Source: Amycolatopsis azurea DSM 43854
GTDB taxonomy: Bacteria; Actinomycetota; Actinomycetes; Mycobacteriales; Pseudonocardiaceae
Direction: 5' to 3'
DNA: 64,000 nt
Assembly: GCF_001995215.1 (NCBI RefSeq)
Contig: NZ_MUXN01000007.1
Span: 124,001-188,000, forward strand
In this document: positions 1 to 8,582 of the stretch, one piece after another
How the letters are laid out: each line of letters begins with the position of its first letter
Numbering within the stretch: position 1 is the stretch's first letter
Program-made: the position numbers and the translations under genes
The notes under the pieces: model-generated
Told to the model about the DNA's origin: nothing
Databases searched by the model: none
What the model saw: the letters and a program-made list of their open reading frames with translations, nothing else

Positions 1-957
1 GGCGTGACCCGCACCGGCAGCGTGATCAGCTTCCTGCCGATCATCCTGATGGGTGTCCTTTTCGGACTCGCGATGGACTATGAAGTCTTTCTCGTGTCCC
101 GGATCCGGGAGGACTACGTCCACCACGGAGACGCGCACAAGGCGATCGAGACCGGTTTCGTGTCCGCGTCGAGAGTCGTGACCGCGGCGGCGGTGATCAT
201 GCTGGGCGTGTTCGCCGCGTTCGTCCCCGACGGCAGCGCGACGATCAAACCGATCGCGTTCAGCCTCGCCGTCGGCGTGTTCGTGGACGCCTTCCTGGTG
301 CGGATGACCCTCGTCCCGGCGATCCTCGCGCTGCTGGGCCCGCGCGCCTGGGGCCTGCCGCCGTGGCTGGACCGCAAACTCCCGGTGTTCGACGCCGAGG
401 GCGACGGTCTCGTCCACGAACTCCGGCTCGCCGACTGGCCCGCGCCCGGCTCGGCCGAAGTGATCAGCGCCGCCGGTCTCCGCGTCGACGACGACCGGGG
501 CCGCACCGTGTTCCGCGACGTCGAACTGCACCTCGGCCCGGGGGAGATCCTCGCCGTGCACGGTTCCGGACCGGCAGGCAAGAGCGCCCTGCTGTACGCG
601 CTCGCCGGTCGCGTCCCGCACGTCCGCGGCGATCTGAAGGTCCTCGGCCGGGTGCTGCCGCAGCACGCGCACGCGGTCCGCCGGAACGCCGCCTTCGTCG
701 CCTGCAAGGAAACCGACGATCCCGCCGGCGAGGTCCGCCGCGCGCTCGAGGACGGCGTCGAGCTCGTCTTCCTCGACGACCTGGACACCGTAGTCGCCAC
801 AGCGCAGCGAGCCGGGTTGAGAGCGGCGTTCGCGAGCCGGGCCGCGACGTTCGCCGTGTCCTGCCAGAGCCTCGCCATCGTGCGGGATCTGCTGCCCACC
901 ACCGCCGTCGCGGGCCTCGCCATGGCGCCCGCTCCCGTCCCCGCCGAGGTCCGCTGA
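1..957 (+). CDS. MMPL transporter C-terminus fused to a degenerate ABC ATPase domain (5' partial)
   Basis: The gene is already open at base 1, so its start lies outside the window. The first ~110 residues are the last membrane segments of an MMPL/RND transporter: the LAMDYEVFLVSRIRE stretch, then VVTAAAVIMLGVFAAF and a terminal helix ending in a leucine/proline-rich loop. From about residue 150 the protein becomes an ABC-like nucleotide-binding domain, with a Walker A-like GSGPAGKSAL and a Walker B-like VELVFLDDLD. The two motifs are much closer together than in a working ABC protein, no LSGGQ signature is visible and no H-loop histidine is present. The domain therefore looks shortened and probably does not hydrolyse ATP normally. 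The stop codon overlaps the ATG of the downstream YhgE/Pip gene, so the two are probably co-translated and act together at the membrane. Substrate unknown. Confidence 0.8.
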   Translation, partial: GVTRTGSVISFLPIILMGVLFGLAMDYEVFLVSRIREDYVHHGDAHKAIETGFVSASRVVTAAAVIMLGVFAAFVPDGSATIKPIAFSLAVGVFVDAFLVRMTLVPAILALLGPRAWGLPPWLDRKLPVFDAEGDGLVHELRLADWPAPGSAEVISAAGLRVDDDRGRTVFRDVELHLGPGEILAVHGSGPAGKSALLYALAGRVPHVRGDLKVLGRVLPQHAHAVRRNAAFVACKETDDPAGEVRRALEDGVELVFLDDLDTVVATAQRAGLRAAFASRAATFAVSCQSLAIVRDLLPTTAVAGLAMAPAPVPAEVR

Positions 958-3017
958 TGTCCCGCTTCTTCACCGGCTCCGCCCGTGCGACCGCCTTCGG
1001 CCCGCTGACCTGGAAGACCTGGCTCGGGATCGTGCTCGTCCCGGTGATCGTCGCGCTCGGGCTGGCGTGGGCGTTCTTCTCGCCCGACGACAACCACGGC
1101 GCGGCCAAGGCCGCCGTCGTCAACACCGACGAGCCGGTCACGGTGAACGGCCAGCTGATCCCGCTCGGCCGTGAACTGGCCGGAAACCTCGTGCACGGCG
1201 AGGATTCCGCGTACACGTGGGTGCTCACCGACGCCGACGACGCCAAGGAAGGCATCTCGGACGGGACGTATTCGGCGGTCGTGACCATCCCGCCGAACTT
1301 CTCCGCGCAGGCCACGTCGACGACGGGAAAGCCGCTCGACGCGAAGCAGGCGATCATGCGCGTCGAGACGTCGCAGCGCACCGGTCTCGTCGACCCGGTG
1401 GCGAGCCGGGAGGTCGCGAACGCGACGCTCACCGCGCTCAACCGGCAGATCGTCGAGACCTATGTGGACAATCTGTACCTCGGGTTCTCCTCGATCCACC
1501 AGCAGCTCGTCACCGCGGCCGACGGCGGCGACCAGCTCGTCGTCGGGCTGCGGGGGCTGTCCGACGGGACCGGGAAACTGGCTTCCGGCGCCGGGGAACT
1601 CGCCGGTGGGGCGGGAGAACTCAGCGGCGCTGCCGGTCAGCTGGCGGACGGGGCTCGGCGGCTGGCGAGCGGGACCGGGCAGCTCGCGACCGGGTCCGGC
1701 CAGTTGTCGTCGGGGCTGACCCAGGCCGAGAAGGACACCGCGCAGCTGCCCCGGCTGACCCGGGAACTGGCCGACGGGGCACAGCAGGTCGCGAACGGCA
1801 ACAAGCAGCTCGCCGACAAGATCTCGCCGTTGGCGGACAAGGTCGTCCGGATCATCGACGCGCTGCCCACGGCGGGCGACTCGGCGCGCAAGTTCGCCGA
1901 ACTCGCGCAGAAATGCACTGGCGACACCAAGTTCTGTGCCGATCTGAAAGCCGCTTCCGAAAAGCTCACGGCCGACGCCGCGGTCCTCGACGGCAAACGC
2001 GCCGAAATCCGCGACGCCGTCGTGCAGACGAAGAAGGCGGTGCAAGACCTTTCGGCCGGCTCGCAGAAGGTCGCCGACGGGAACAAGCAACTCGCGGACA
2101 AGTCGAAGGAACTGGCGGGCGGTATCGGCTCGGCGGCCGACGGCGCGCGGAAACTCGATGCCGGTGTCAAGGCGGCGGATTCCGGTGCGCGTCAGCTCGC
2201 CGATGGCTCCGGCCGGCTCGCAGGCGGCGCGACCACCCTGTCCACTGGCGCGGGCGAGCTCGCCACCGGCGCCCGCGCCGCGGCCGACGGCAGCCGGCGC
2301 GCCGAATCGGGCGCCTCGGAGCTGGCCAAGGGCTTGAACGAAGGCCGGGGCAAGGTCCCCGACTACACGCAGGCCGAACGCGAGCACCTCAAGCAGGTCG
2401 CCGCCACCCCCGCGATCGCCGACACGGCGGGCTCGGGCACGTTCGGCGAAGGCGCGGTGGCGCTGATCCTCGTGCTGGCACTGTGGGGGTGCGCGCTGGC
2501 GACGTACCAGGTGATCCAGGCGGTGCCGCCGAGCGTGCTCACCACCCGCGACCCGAGCTGGCGGATCATCCTCGCCGCGGCCGTCCCAGGCGCGACGCTG
2601 GCGGTGCTGACCGCGCTGATCCTGACCGGGGTGTTCTGGGCGTTCCTCGGACTGAGCTTCGGCAAGGCGGTGACCTTGCTGGTGGTGCTCGTCCTCGCGG
2701 CCGGGACGTTCACCGTGGTCAACCAAGCGCTGGTAGCGATCTTCAAACGCCCCGGCCGCTTCGCCGCCCTCGCGATCCTCGTCCTCACCGTCGGCGCATC
2801 ACTGGTATCGACCGTGCCCGGGTTCTTCGGGACCGTGCTCGGGATCCTGCCGACGAACGGCGCGCTGGTCGCATTGCGGTCGTTGCTGACGGGGACCGAC
2901 GGGTTGACGCCGGGGATCGTGCAACTGGTGGTGTGGCTGGGAATCGGGACACTGGCGATGATCCTGGTTACCGATCGGCGGCGGTCCCTGCCGGGACGGG
3001 AACTGCGGCTGGCTTGA
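957..3017 (+). CDS. YhgE/Pip family membrane protein
   Basis: A 686-residue protein starting at the ATG that overlaps the previous stop. One N-terminal membrane segment (about residues 21-42) precedes an extracytoplasmic part. A long helical region (about 195-460) is built from repeats of the type LASGAGEL/LADGARRL, spaced roughly seven residues. At least five membrane segments follow near the C-terminus (about 495-680). This is the layout of the YhgE/Pip family: phage-infection protein, the EsaA type VII secretion accessory and ABC-2-like proteins. The repeats probably form a long coiled rod outside the membrane. Coupling to the MMPL/ABC fusion gene suggests one export or envelope complex; the cargo is not evident. 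Confidence 0.85.
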   Translation: MSRFFTGSARATAFGPLTWKTWLGIVLVPVIVALGLAWAFFSPDDNHGAAKAAVVNTDEPVTVNGQLIPLGRELAGNLVHGEDSAYTWVLTDADDAKEGISDGTYSAVVTIPPNFSAQATSTTGKPLDAKQAIMRVETSQRTGLVDPVASREVANATLTALNRQIVETYVDNLYLGFSSIHQQLVTAADGGDQLVVGLRGLSDGTGKLASGAGELAGGAGELSGAAGQLADGARRLASGTGQLATGSGQLSSGLTQAEKDTAQLPRLTRELADGAQQVANGNKQLADKISPLADKVVRIIDALPTAGDSARKFAELAQKCTGDTKFCADLKAASEKLTADAAVLDGKRAEIRDAVVQTKKAVQDLSAGSQKVADGNKQLADKSKELAGGIGSAADGARKLDAGVKAADSGARQLADGSGRLAGGATTLSTGAGELATGARAAADGSRRAESGASELAKGLNEGRGKVPDYTQAEREHLKQVAATPAIADTAGSGTFGEGAVALILVLALWGCALATYQVIQAVPPSVLTTRDPSWRIILAAAVPGATLAVLTALILTGVFWAFLGLSFGKAVTLLVVLVLAAGTFTVVNQALVAIFKRPGRFAALAILVLTVGASLVSTVPGFFGTVLGILPTNGALVALRSLLTGTDGLTPGIVQLVVWLGIGTLAMILVTDRRRSLPGRELRLA

Positions 3018-3264
3018 CCGGCGTCGGCGATGTCCCCGGTTCGCTGCCGACTCGTGTCGATCCGCTGTTCAAGCGAGACACGGCTCGGCCCGTACTCGGC
3101 TCTGAACCGCGCTCCGACCGGTTGGCCGGTTGCGGTCACTCGCCGGCCGCTCCAAACACACCAGTCGCAACCCGCTTGCCCCAGGCGTCACTCAAATGCG
3201 GCTTCATTCTCGTCGCCATCACTCTTCAGTGTTGTCGACGTGAATACATTGTTGCTTAAAATTA

Positions 3265-3278
3265 CGAACACGTGTTCG
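3265..3278. promoter_or_regulatory. Perfect LexA/SOS box (CGAACACGTGTTCG)
   Basis: A 14-bp perfect palindrome with the form CGAAC-RNRY-GTTCG, the LexA operator of Gram-positive bacteria and actinobacteria. It lies 24 bp before the preferred GTG start of the HNH gene. It covers an alternative upstream GTG at 3272, which argues for the downstream start. Related 13E12-family genes of Mycobacterium tuberculosis are known to carry SOS boxes, so DNA-damage induction is a reasonable prediction. Confidence 0.8.
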
Positions 3279-3301
3279 ATTTGTTCGGGTATTCTGGAGA
3301 G

Positions 3302-4549
3302 GTGTCCGAGACCTATCTCCCTGAACTCCCGCAGGAGTTGTGGCGTGCTGGCAAGCTGGAGCTTGCGCATGGTGTGCAGCAGTTCTTGCAGGTGATGCGG
3401 GTCGCGTCCGCCGGGCTGGGGCGATACCTGGCGGAGATCGAGTCCCGGGGCGCGAAGGACTTGTTCGGGTATGGCAGCACGATCACGTGGTTTGCCGATG
3501 TGGCGGGGCTTTCTCGCGGCGAGGCCCGGCCGGTGGTGAATCAGGCGATCGCATTGAATCCGACCCGCGCTCTCGATGGGAGTGGGGTTCCGGCTGTCGC
3601 ACCCACCACCGCGGCTGCGGCCGCCGAGGGGCTGGTTGGGGCTGAGCGGGTCCAGCAGGTCTTGGAGATTCTCGCGAGGATTCCTGCTGACGCGTCGGTT
3701 GGGGATCGGGAGAGTGCGGAGAAGATTCTCGGCAACCTGGCTCGGGATGCGGGTCCCCGGCAGTTGGCGGATGCGGAGGCGAACATTCTCGCTTGGCTCG
3801 ACCCGGACGGGAACGAACCGAAGGATCCTGAGCCGAAGGAGCCGCGTCGCGAGGTCACTCTGGAGCGTCGTCGGGACGGGTTCTGGAAGCTGACCGGCCT
3901 CCTCGACGACGAGCTCGGTGCCCGGACCGCCGCCGCGCTGGAGGCGTACGCGAAACCCCGGCCGGTGGACGAGTTCGGCCAGGCTGATCTGCGGATGAAA
4001 TGCGAACGCCAGGGCGACGCGTGGGCTGAGCTTCTCGATCTGGCGATCGCCTGCCCGGACCAACCCGGCACCAGCGGCTACCGAACCCTCGTGCACGTCA
4101 CCATCGGTCTCGAAGAGTTGAAGACCGGGATCGGGAAGGCCTGCCTAGATTTTGTCGGCACGATGACCGCTCGCGAAGCGCGGATGGCTGCGTGCGACTG
4201 CCTGATGCTCCCGGTCGTGATGAACGCCGCCGGGGAACCTCTCGACGTGGGGCGGCTACGGCGGTTCGTCACCCCAGGCCAGCGACGGGCGCTCAACATC
4301 CGAGACCGGGGCTGCGCCTTCCCGGGCTGTCATCGACGACCCAAGAATTGTCACGCCCACCACATTCATCACTGGGCAGACGGCGGACCTACCGATCTCC
4401 GGAACCTGGTGCTGCTGTGCGGTTTCCATCACCGCCTGATCCACCACGGCGACTGGCAAGTCCTCATGGCGGCCGACGGGTTACCGGAGTTCATCCCGCC
4501 CCAGTACCTGGACCCGCTACGCAGATCCCGGCGCAACACCCACGCATGA
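3302..4549 (+). CDS. DUF222 / HNH endonuclease-type (13E12 repeat family) protein
   Basis: A 415-residue protein with a long DUF222 helical region followed by a C-terminal HNH nuclease motif. That motif has the CAFPGCHRRP zinc-knuckle start, then HAHHIHHWADGG, a conserved Asn in LRNL, and LLCGFHHRLIHHGDW. All HNH histidines and the cysteine pairs are present, so it may be an active metal-dependent nuclease. The biological role of the family is not settled. I use the GTG at 3302; a GTG at 3272 is in frame but sits inside the LexA box. The gene stands alone and ends convergent to the ABC permease gene. GC content is slightly lower than that of its neighbours. A damaged paralogue lies at 33548-34737. 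Confidence 0.85.
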   Translation: MSETYLPELPQELWRAGKLELAHGVQQFLQVMRVASAGLGRYLAEIESRGAKDLFGYGSTITWFADVAGLSRGEARPVVNQAIALNPTRALDGSGVPAVAPTTAAAAAEGLVGAERVQQVLEILARIPADASVGDRESAEKILGNLARDAGPRQLADAEANILAWLDPDGNEPKDPEPKEPRREVTLERRRDGFWKLTGLLDDELGARTAAALEAYAKPRPVDEFGQADLRMKCERQGDAWAELLDLAIACPDQPGTSGYRTLVHVTIGLEELKTGIGKACLDFVGTMTAREARMAACDCLMLPVVMNAAGEPLDVGRLRRFVTPGQRRALNIRDRGCAFPGCHRRPKNCHAHHIHHWADGGPTDLRNLVLLCGFHHRLIHHGDWQVLMAADGLPEFIPPQYLDPLRRSRRNTHA

Positions 4550-4612
4550 CCCCCGAGGAGCCCGCCGCCCACACCGGCGACGGGCCCCTCGGCATGCCTG
4601 CGGACAGCAGTG

Positions 4613-4660
4613 GGTCGTGAGTGGAAAGTGTCGTTAGAACGACCCAAAACACTCACGACC
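4613..4660. terminator. Two-tier inverted repeat between convergent genes
   Basis: The outer arms GGTCGTGAGTG (4613-4623) and CACTCACGACC (4650-4660) are perfectly complementary. An inner pair, GTCGTT (4630-4635) and AACGAC (4638-4643), makes a second stem. The element sits in the 144-bp gap between the ends of the HNH gene and the ABC permease gene, so it could end transcription from both sides. There is no U-tract. A lone half site (CCACTCACGACC) recurs near 48455, which suggests a dispersed family. Confidence 0.55.
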
Positions 4661-4693
4661 ACCTGTACTCAAGACAGTCCGGCACGCTCCAGC

Positions 4694-7120
4694 TCAGTCG
4701 GCCGTGAGACCGGCGGTGACGGGAACCCGGCCAGAACGCCGGGCCGGGACCCAGGCCGCCAGCGGAGCCGCGACCAGAGCAGCCGTCACCAGGACCCCCA
4801 GCCGCCCCCAAGGCGGCGCGAACACGATCGCCTCGCCGCCGCCCGACGCCACTTCCGTGATCAGCCACGCGGACGCGATTCCCACGAACAGTCCGCAAGC
4901 GGCGCCGAGAACCGCGACGAACACCGATTCCGTGGTCAGCGCGGCACCGAGCCCGCCACGCGTGAGACCGAGCGCCCGCAGCAGCGCCGATTCCCGCGTC
5001 CGCTCCAGGACCGACAGCGAAAGCGTGTTCGCGATCCCGGCGAAAGCGATCAGCACCGCCAGCGCGGTCAGCGCCCACATGAGGTTCAGCGTTTCCCGCA
5101 GCGGCGCGGCCGCCTCTTCCTTGAGTTCGTCGAGGCCGCTCAGTTTCGCGATCGGTGTGCCGGACAACGCCTGCTCCAGCGCGGGCCTGGCCCGATCGGG
5201 GTCGGCGACCTTGACGAGCACGCTCCCGTCGTGGCTTTCCCCGTTCATGGCGAGCTTCCCCTGCTCGGCGAGATCGACCAGCGCGAATCCCAGATCGACG
5301 CCCGGCGCGTCCACGCCGTCGTAGACCGCCACCACGCGCAGGGAGCGCACGGTGTCGCCGACGGCGAGCCCGGTCTGCTCGGCGAGGTCCTTGCTGATGG
5401 CGATCTGGCCGGGGCCGAGCCGGTCGAGACGGCCGGAGAGCACGGTCGGGCGCAGGAGGTCGCCGCTGACGGCGGTCAGCTGGTAAGTGCCGTATTCGCC
5501 GAGGTCGCCGCTGAAAGAGTGGCGGGTCGCGGTGGCGGTCACGCCGGGCACCGCGGCGAGGGTGTCCGCGAGTGTGGCCGGCAGTGGCCTGCTCGACACG
5601 GTAGAGGTGACGGTGAAGTCGGCGGCGAGCAGTTCGTCCAGCCCCCGGCTCCGTCCCGCTTCGACGCCCGCCGCCACGGTGGTCGCGAGCGTGACGACGG
5701 CGAGGCCGATGGTGAGCGCGGCGGCGCTGGCGGCGGTGCGTTTGGGGTTGCGGTCGGCGTTGAGCGCGGCCAGATCGGCGGGCTGCCCCGGCACGAGCGA
5801 GCCGAGCGCGCGGACGACCGGGCCAGCGATCAGCGGTCCGGCGGCCAGCGTCGCGCCGAGGAGCGCGACCATCGCCACCATGGCGAGAGCGGCACCGTCG
5901 TCCACTGTGGACTGGAGTGCCAGTACGCCGGAACCGACACCCGCGGCGAGCAGAATCGACGCGACGACGGTGCGGAGCCGTCCGGCGCGCTTGGCCTCGG
6001 TGGGCGTCCGGAGTGCTTCGATCGGCGCGACCCTGGTCGCGTACCACGCCGGGATCGACGCCGCGAGCGCGGTCACCAGGATCCCGATCGCGAGGGCGGC
6101 GAGCACGGTGCGTGTCGTCAACGGGAGGTACACGGTCTCCTGACCCGCGACGGCTTGCAGCGCGGCGGCGACGCCCAGCCCGCCGAACAGCCCGGCCACG
6201 GACGCGACCGCGCCCACCACCGCCGCCTCGGCGAGCACACTGCCGAAGATCTGTCGTTTCCCGGCGCCGACGCAGCGCAGCAACGCGAGTTCGCGCGACC
6301 GCTGCGCCACGAGGATGGTGAAGGAGTTGGTGATCACCATCGCGGCCACCACCATGGCGAGGACGGCGAACGCGGTGAAGAACTTCGCCAGTCCGGCCGT
6401 GTTCGGCGCGGTCTCCCGCAGCAGCCGGGCGGCGGCCTCCTTCCCCGTCACGACCGAGACACCCGGGGTCTTCTTCAGATCCGCGACGAGCTGTACCTTC
6501 CCGACGCCGGGTGAGGCCCGCACGACGATCTCGCCGAACGTCGCCTTCGGGCTCAGTCGCCGCAACGTTTCCTGAGTGACCGCCAGCGTCGACCCGCCCA
6601 AGCCCGCGTCGGCCGGACGGCTGAACGTGCCGACCAGCTTCAGCGGGTGAGGGACACCGGTTTCGTCCAGCACGGTCACGGGCGAGCCCAGCGCGAAGCC
6701 CTCGGCACTGTTCCGCTCCATGGCGATTTCCCCTGCGGCAGTGGGGAAACGTCCGTCCGCGAGATCGTACGGGCGCAGTTTCTCGTCGGTGCTCAACGCG
6801 GACGCGGCGGCGTCTCGCGGCCGTCCGTCGGGCCCGAGCACCGGCGCGCTGACGGTGGCCCGGCCCTCCGCCGCGGCGACACCCGGTACCTGCCGGATCT
6901 TCTCCAGCGTCGTGTCGTCGAGGTCGGTGCCCCGCTTGGCTTCGATCGACGCGTCCACGCCGCGCGTCTGGTAGGCGACCGCTTCCCGCAGTCCCGCGCC
7001 GACGGCGTCCGTGAGCACGAAGGAACCGGCCACGAAGGCCACGCCCAGGGTGACGGCGACGGCCGACAGCAGCAGCCGCGACGGCCTGGCCTTCAGCCCG
7101 GCGAGCACGGTTCGCAGCAT
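4694..7120 (-). CDS. FtsX/MacB-type ABC transporter permease
   Basis: An 808-residue permease. An N-terminal membrane helix follows the start MLRTVLAGLKARPSRLLL, followed by a large extracytoplasmic region and then an FtsX domain with the conserved RSRELALLRCVGAGKRQ loop. A second extracytoplasmic region and a second FtsX domain (RTRESALLRALGLTRGG) close the protein. This is the usual duplicated FtsX architecture of actinobacterial lipoprotein-, peptide- or drug-handling exporters. The ATG at 7120 overlaps the TGA of the ATPase gene in TGATG form, so the two subunits are translationally coupled. Together with the divergent two-component system, it resembles envelope-stress or antimicrobial-peptide response modules. 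The substrate cannot be read from the sequence. Confidence 0.9.
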   Translation of the reverse strand: MLRTVLAGLKARPSRLLLSAVAVTLGVAFVAGSFVLTDAVGAGLREAVAYQTRGVDASIEAKRGTDLDDTTLEKIRQVPGVAAAEGRATVSAPVLGPDGRPRDAAASALSTDEKLRPYDLADGRFPTAAGEIAMERNSAEGFALGSPVTVLDETGVPHPLKLVGTFSRPADAGLGGSTLAVTQETLRRLSPKATFGEIVVRASPGVGKVQLVADLKKTPGVSVVTGKEAAARLLRETAPNTAGLAKFFTAFAVLAMVVAAMVITNSFTILVAQRSRELALLRCVGAGKRQIFGSVLAEAAVVGAVASVAGLFGGLGVAAALQAVAGQETVYLPLTTRTVLAALAIGILVTALAASIPAWYATRVAPIEALRTPTEAKRAGRLRTVVASILLAAGVGSGVLALQSTVDDGAALAMVAMVALLGATLAAGPLIAGPVVRALGSLVPGQPADLAALNADRNPKRTAASAAALTIGLAVVTLATTVAAGVEAGRSRGLDELLAADFTVTSTVSSRPLPATLADTLAAVPGVTATATRHSFSGDLGEYGTYQLTAVSGDLLRPTVLSGRLDRLGPGQIAISKDLAEQTGLAVGDTVRSLRVVAVYDGVDAPGVDLGFALVDLAEQGKLAMNGESHDGSVLVKVADPDRARPALEQALSGTPIAKLSGLDELKEEAAAPLRETLNLMWALTALAVLIAFAGIANTLSLSVLERTRESALLRALGLTRGGLGAALTTESVFVAVLGAACGLFVGIASAWLITEVASGGGEAIVFAPPWGRLGVLVTAALVAAPLAAWVPARRSGRVPVTAGLTAD

Positions 7121-7818
7121 CACGCCCCCAGCCCGGACAACTCGGCGATCCGACCGTCGGCCAGTACCACCCGGCGGTCGGTGTACGAGGCCGCGACCGG
7201 GTCGTGGGTCACCATCACCACCGTCTGGCCGAGTTCCCGGACCGACGTGCGCAGGAAGTCGAGCACCTCGGCGCCGGAGCGCGAATCGAGGCTGCCGGTG
7301 GGCTCGTCGGCGAACACGACGTCCGGCCTGCCGACGAGTGCGCGGGCACACGCCACCCGCTGCTGCTGCCCGCCGGAGAGCTCACCCGGTTTGTGCTTCA
7401 GCCGCTGCCGAAGTCCCAGGGTGCCGACGACGGTGTCGAACCACGCCGGATCCGGGCGGCGGCCCGCGAGCCGGAGCCCGAGCAGGATGTTCTCCTCGGC
7501 GTTCATGGTGGGCAGGAGGTTGAACGCCTGGAAGACGAAGCCGACGCGGTCGCGGCGGATCCTGGTCAGTTCGGCGTCGGACAGGCCGGTGAGCTCCGTT
7601 CGTCCGATGTGGACTCGTCCACTGTCGACGGTGTCGAGCCCGGCGAGGCAGTGCATCAGGGTCGACTTCCCCGAACCCGACGGACCCATGATCGCGGTGA
7701 ACCGGCCGCGCGGGAATTCGAGCGACACGTTGTCCAGCGCCCGGACCGCCGTGTCGCCCCGGCCGTAGACCTTCGAGACCTCGATCGCGCCCGCGGCGGG
7801 ACCGTCCATTGTGTTCAT
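7120..7818 (-). CDS. ABC transporter ATP-binding protein (MacB/LolD type)
   Basis: A 232-residue ATPase with Walker [11 protein letters not shown]-loop in VFQAFNLLP, signature LSGGQQQRVACARAL, Walker B VVFADEPTGSLD and the H-loop VMVTHDP. The TLMHCLAGLD and ADEPTGSLD wording is characteristic of the MacB/LolD subfamily that pairs with FtsX permeases. It is the first gene of a two-gene operon and faces the response regulator across a 92-bp gap holding CCTGAA repeats. Start ATG at 7818; another ATG lies three codons downstream. Confidence 0.93.
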   Translation of the reverse strand: MNTMDGPAAGAIEVSKVYGRGDTAVRALDNVSLEFPRGRFTAIMGPSGSGKSTLMHCLAGLDTVDSGRVHIGRTELTGLSDAELTRIRRDRVGFVFQAFNLLPTMNAEENILLGLRLAGRRPDPAWFDTVVGTLGLRQRLKHKPGELSGGQQQRVACARALVGRPDVVFADEPTGSLDSRSGAEVLDFLRTSVRELGQTVVMVTHDPVAASYTDRRVVLADGRIAELSGLGA

Positions 7819-7840
7819 GCCACGAGCATGGCGGGAAGCA

Positions 7841-7879
7841 CCTGAACGGTTCCTGAAACAACCTGAAGAACGCTTCAGG
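7841..7879. promoter_or_regulatory. CCTGAA direct-repeat operator, likely for the adjacent OmpR-type regulator
   Basis: CCTGAA occurs at 7841-7846, 7852-7857 and 7862-7867 (11- and 10-bp steps). TTCAGG, its reverse complement, lies at 7874-7879. Direct repeats one helical turn apart are typical of OmpR/PhoB-family sites. The block lies in the divergent region between the ABC exporter and the response regulator, so it could control both. Confidence 0.6.
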
Positions 7880-7910
7880 AAGACTCGCGGCGATCTGCGA
7901 AGATCAGGGT

Positions 7911-8582
7911 ATGCGCGTGCTCGTGGTGGAAGACGAAATGCGGTTGGCCGAGACCCTCCAATGGGGACTCGAGGCCGACGGTTACGCGGTCGACCTCGCC
8001 CACGACGGCCTCGAAGGGCTCGAACTCGCGCAGCTGTACCCGTATCAGGTGATCGTGCTGGACATCATGCTCCCGAAGCTCAACGGCTACCGCGTCTGCG
8101 CGGCACTGCGGGAACGCGGGGTGACCACGCCGATCCTCATGCTGACGGCGAAGAACGGCGAGTACGACGAAGCCGAGGCACTCGACACGGGTGCCGACGA
8201 CTACCTGAGCAAGCCGTTCTCGTACGTCGTGCTCACCGCCCGGCTGCGCGCACTCACCCGCCGCGGCGCCGCGGGCTCGGCGGGCGTGCTGGAGTTCGGC
8301 GACCTCGTGCTCGACCCGGCGAAGCGGACGTGCCGTCGCGCCGGGACGCCGGTGTCGTTGACCACCAAGGAATTCGCGGTCCTCGAATGCCTGCTGAGGC
8401 ACGGGGGTCAACTGGTGACGAAACGGGACATCCTCGACCAGGTCTGGGATCTGGCCTACCGGGGCGACCCGAACATCGTCGAGGTCTACGTGAGCGCGCT
8501 GCGCCGCAAACTGGACGCGCCGTTCGGGCGGCACACCATCGCGACCGTGCGCGGCGCCGGCTACCGGCTGGTGACCGAATGA
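7911..8582 (+). CDS. OmpR/PhoB-family response regulator
   Basis: A 223-residue protein with a receiver domain at residues 1-115: acidic pocket ED at 7-8 and phospho-acceptor Asp51 in VIVLDIMLPKLNG. Also present are the switch residue in MLTAKNG and Lys in YLSKPF. A winged-helix DNA-binding domain (about 125-220) ends in ALRRKLDAPFGRHTIATVRGAGYRL. The stop overlaps the ATG of the histidine kinase gene. The neighbouring ABC exporter is the probable target, through the CCTGAA repeats. Confidence 0.93.
   Translation: MRVLVVEDEMRLAETLQWGLEADGYAVDLAHDGLEGLELAQLYPYQVIVLDIMLPKLNGYRVCAALRERGVTTPILMLTAKNGEYDEAEALDTGADDYLSKPFSYVVLTARLRALTRRGAAGSAGVLEFGDLVLDPAKRTCRRAGTPVSLTTKEFAVLECLLRHGGQLVTKRDILDQVWDLAYRGDPNIVEVYVSALRRKLDAPFGRHTIATVRGAGYRLVTE

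Noticed and set aside
114-2726. Long minus-strand open frame opposite the MMPL and YhgE genes
   Set aside because: Its composition is Arg/Gly/Ala-rich low complexity with no motif, and it mirrors the strongly GC3-biased genes on the plus strand.
4610-6514. 634-codon plus-strand frame opposite the FtsX permease
   Set aside because: Antisense shadow: rich in Arg/Gly/Gln/His with no domain, while the opposite strand codes a full FtsX permease.
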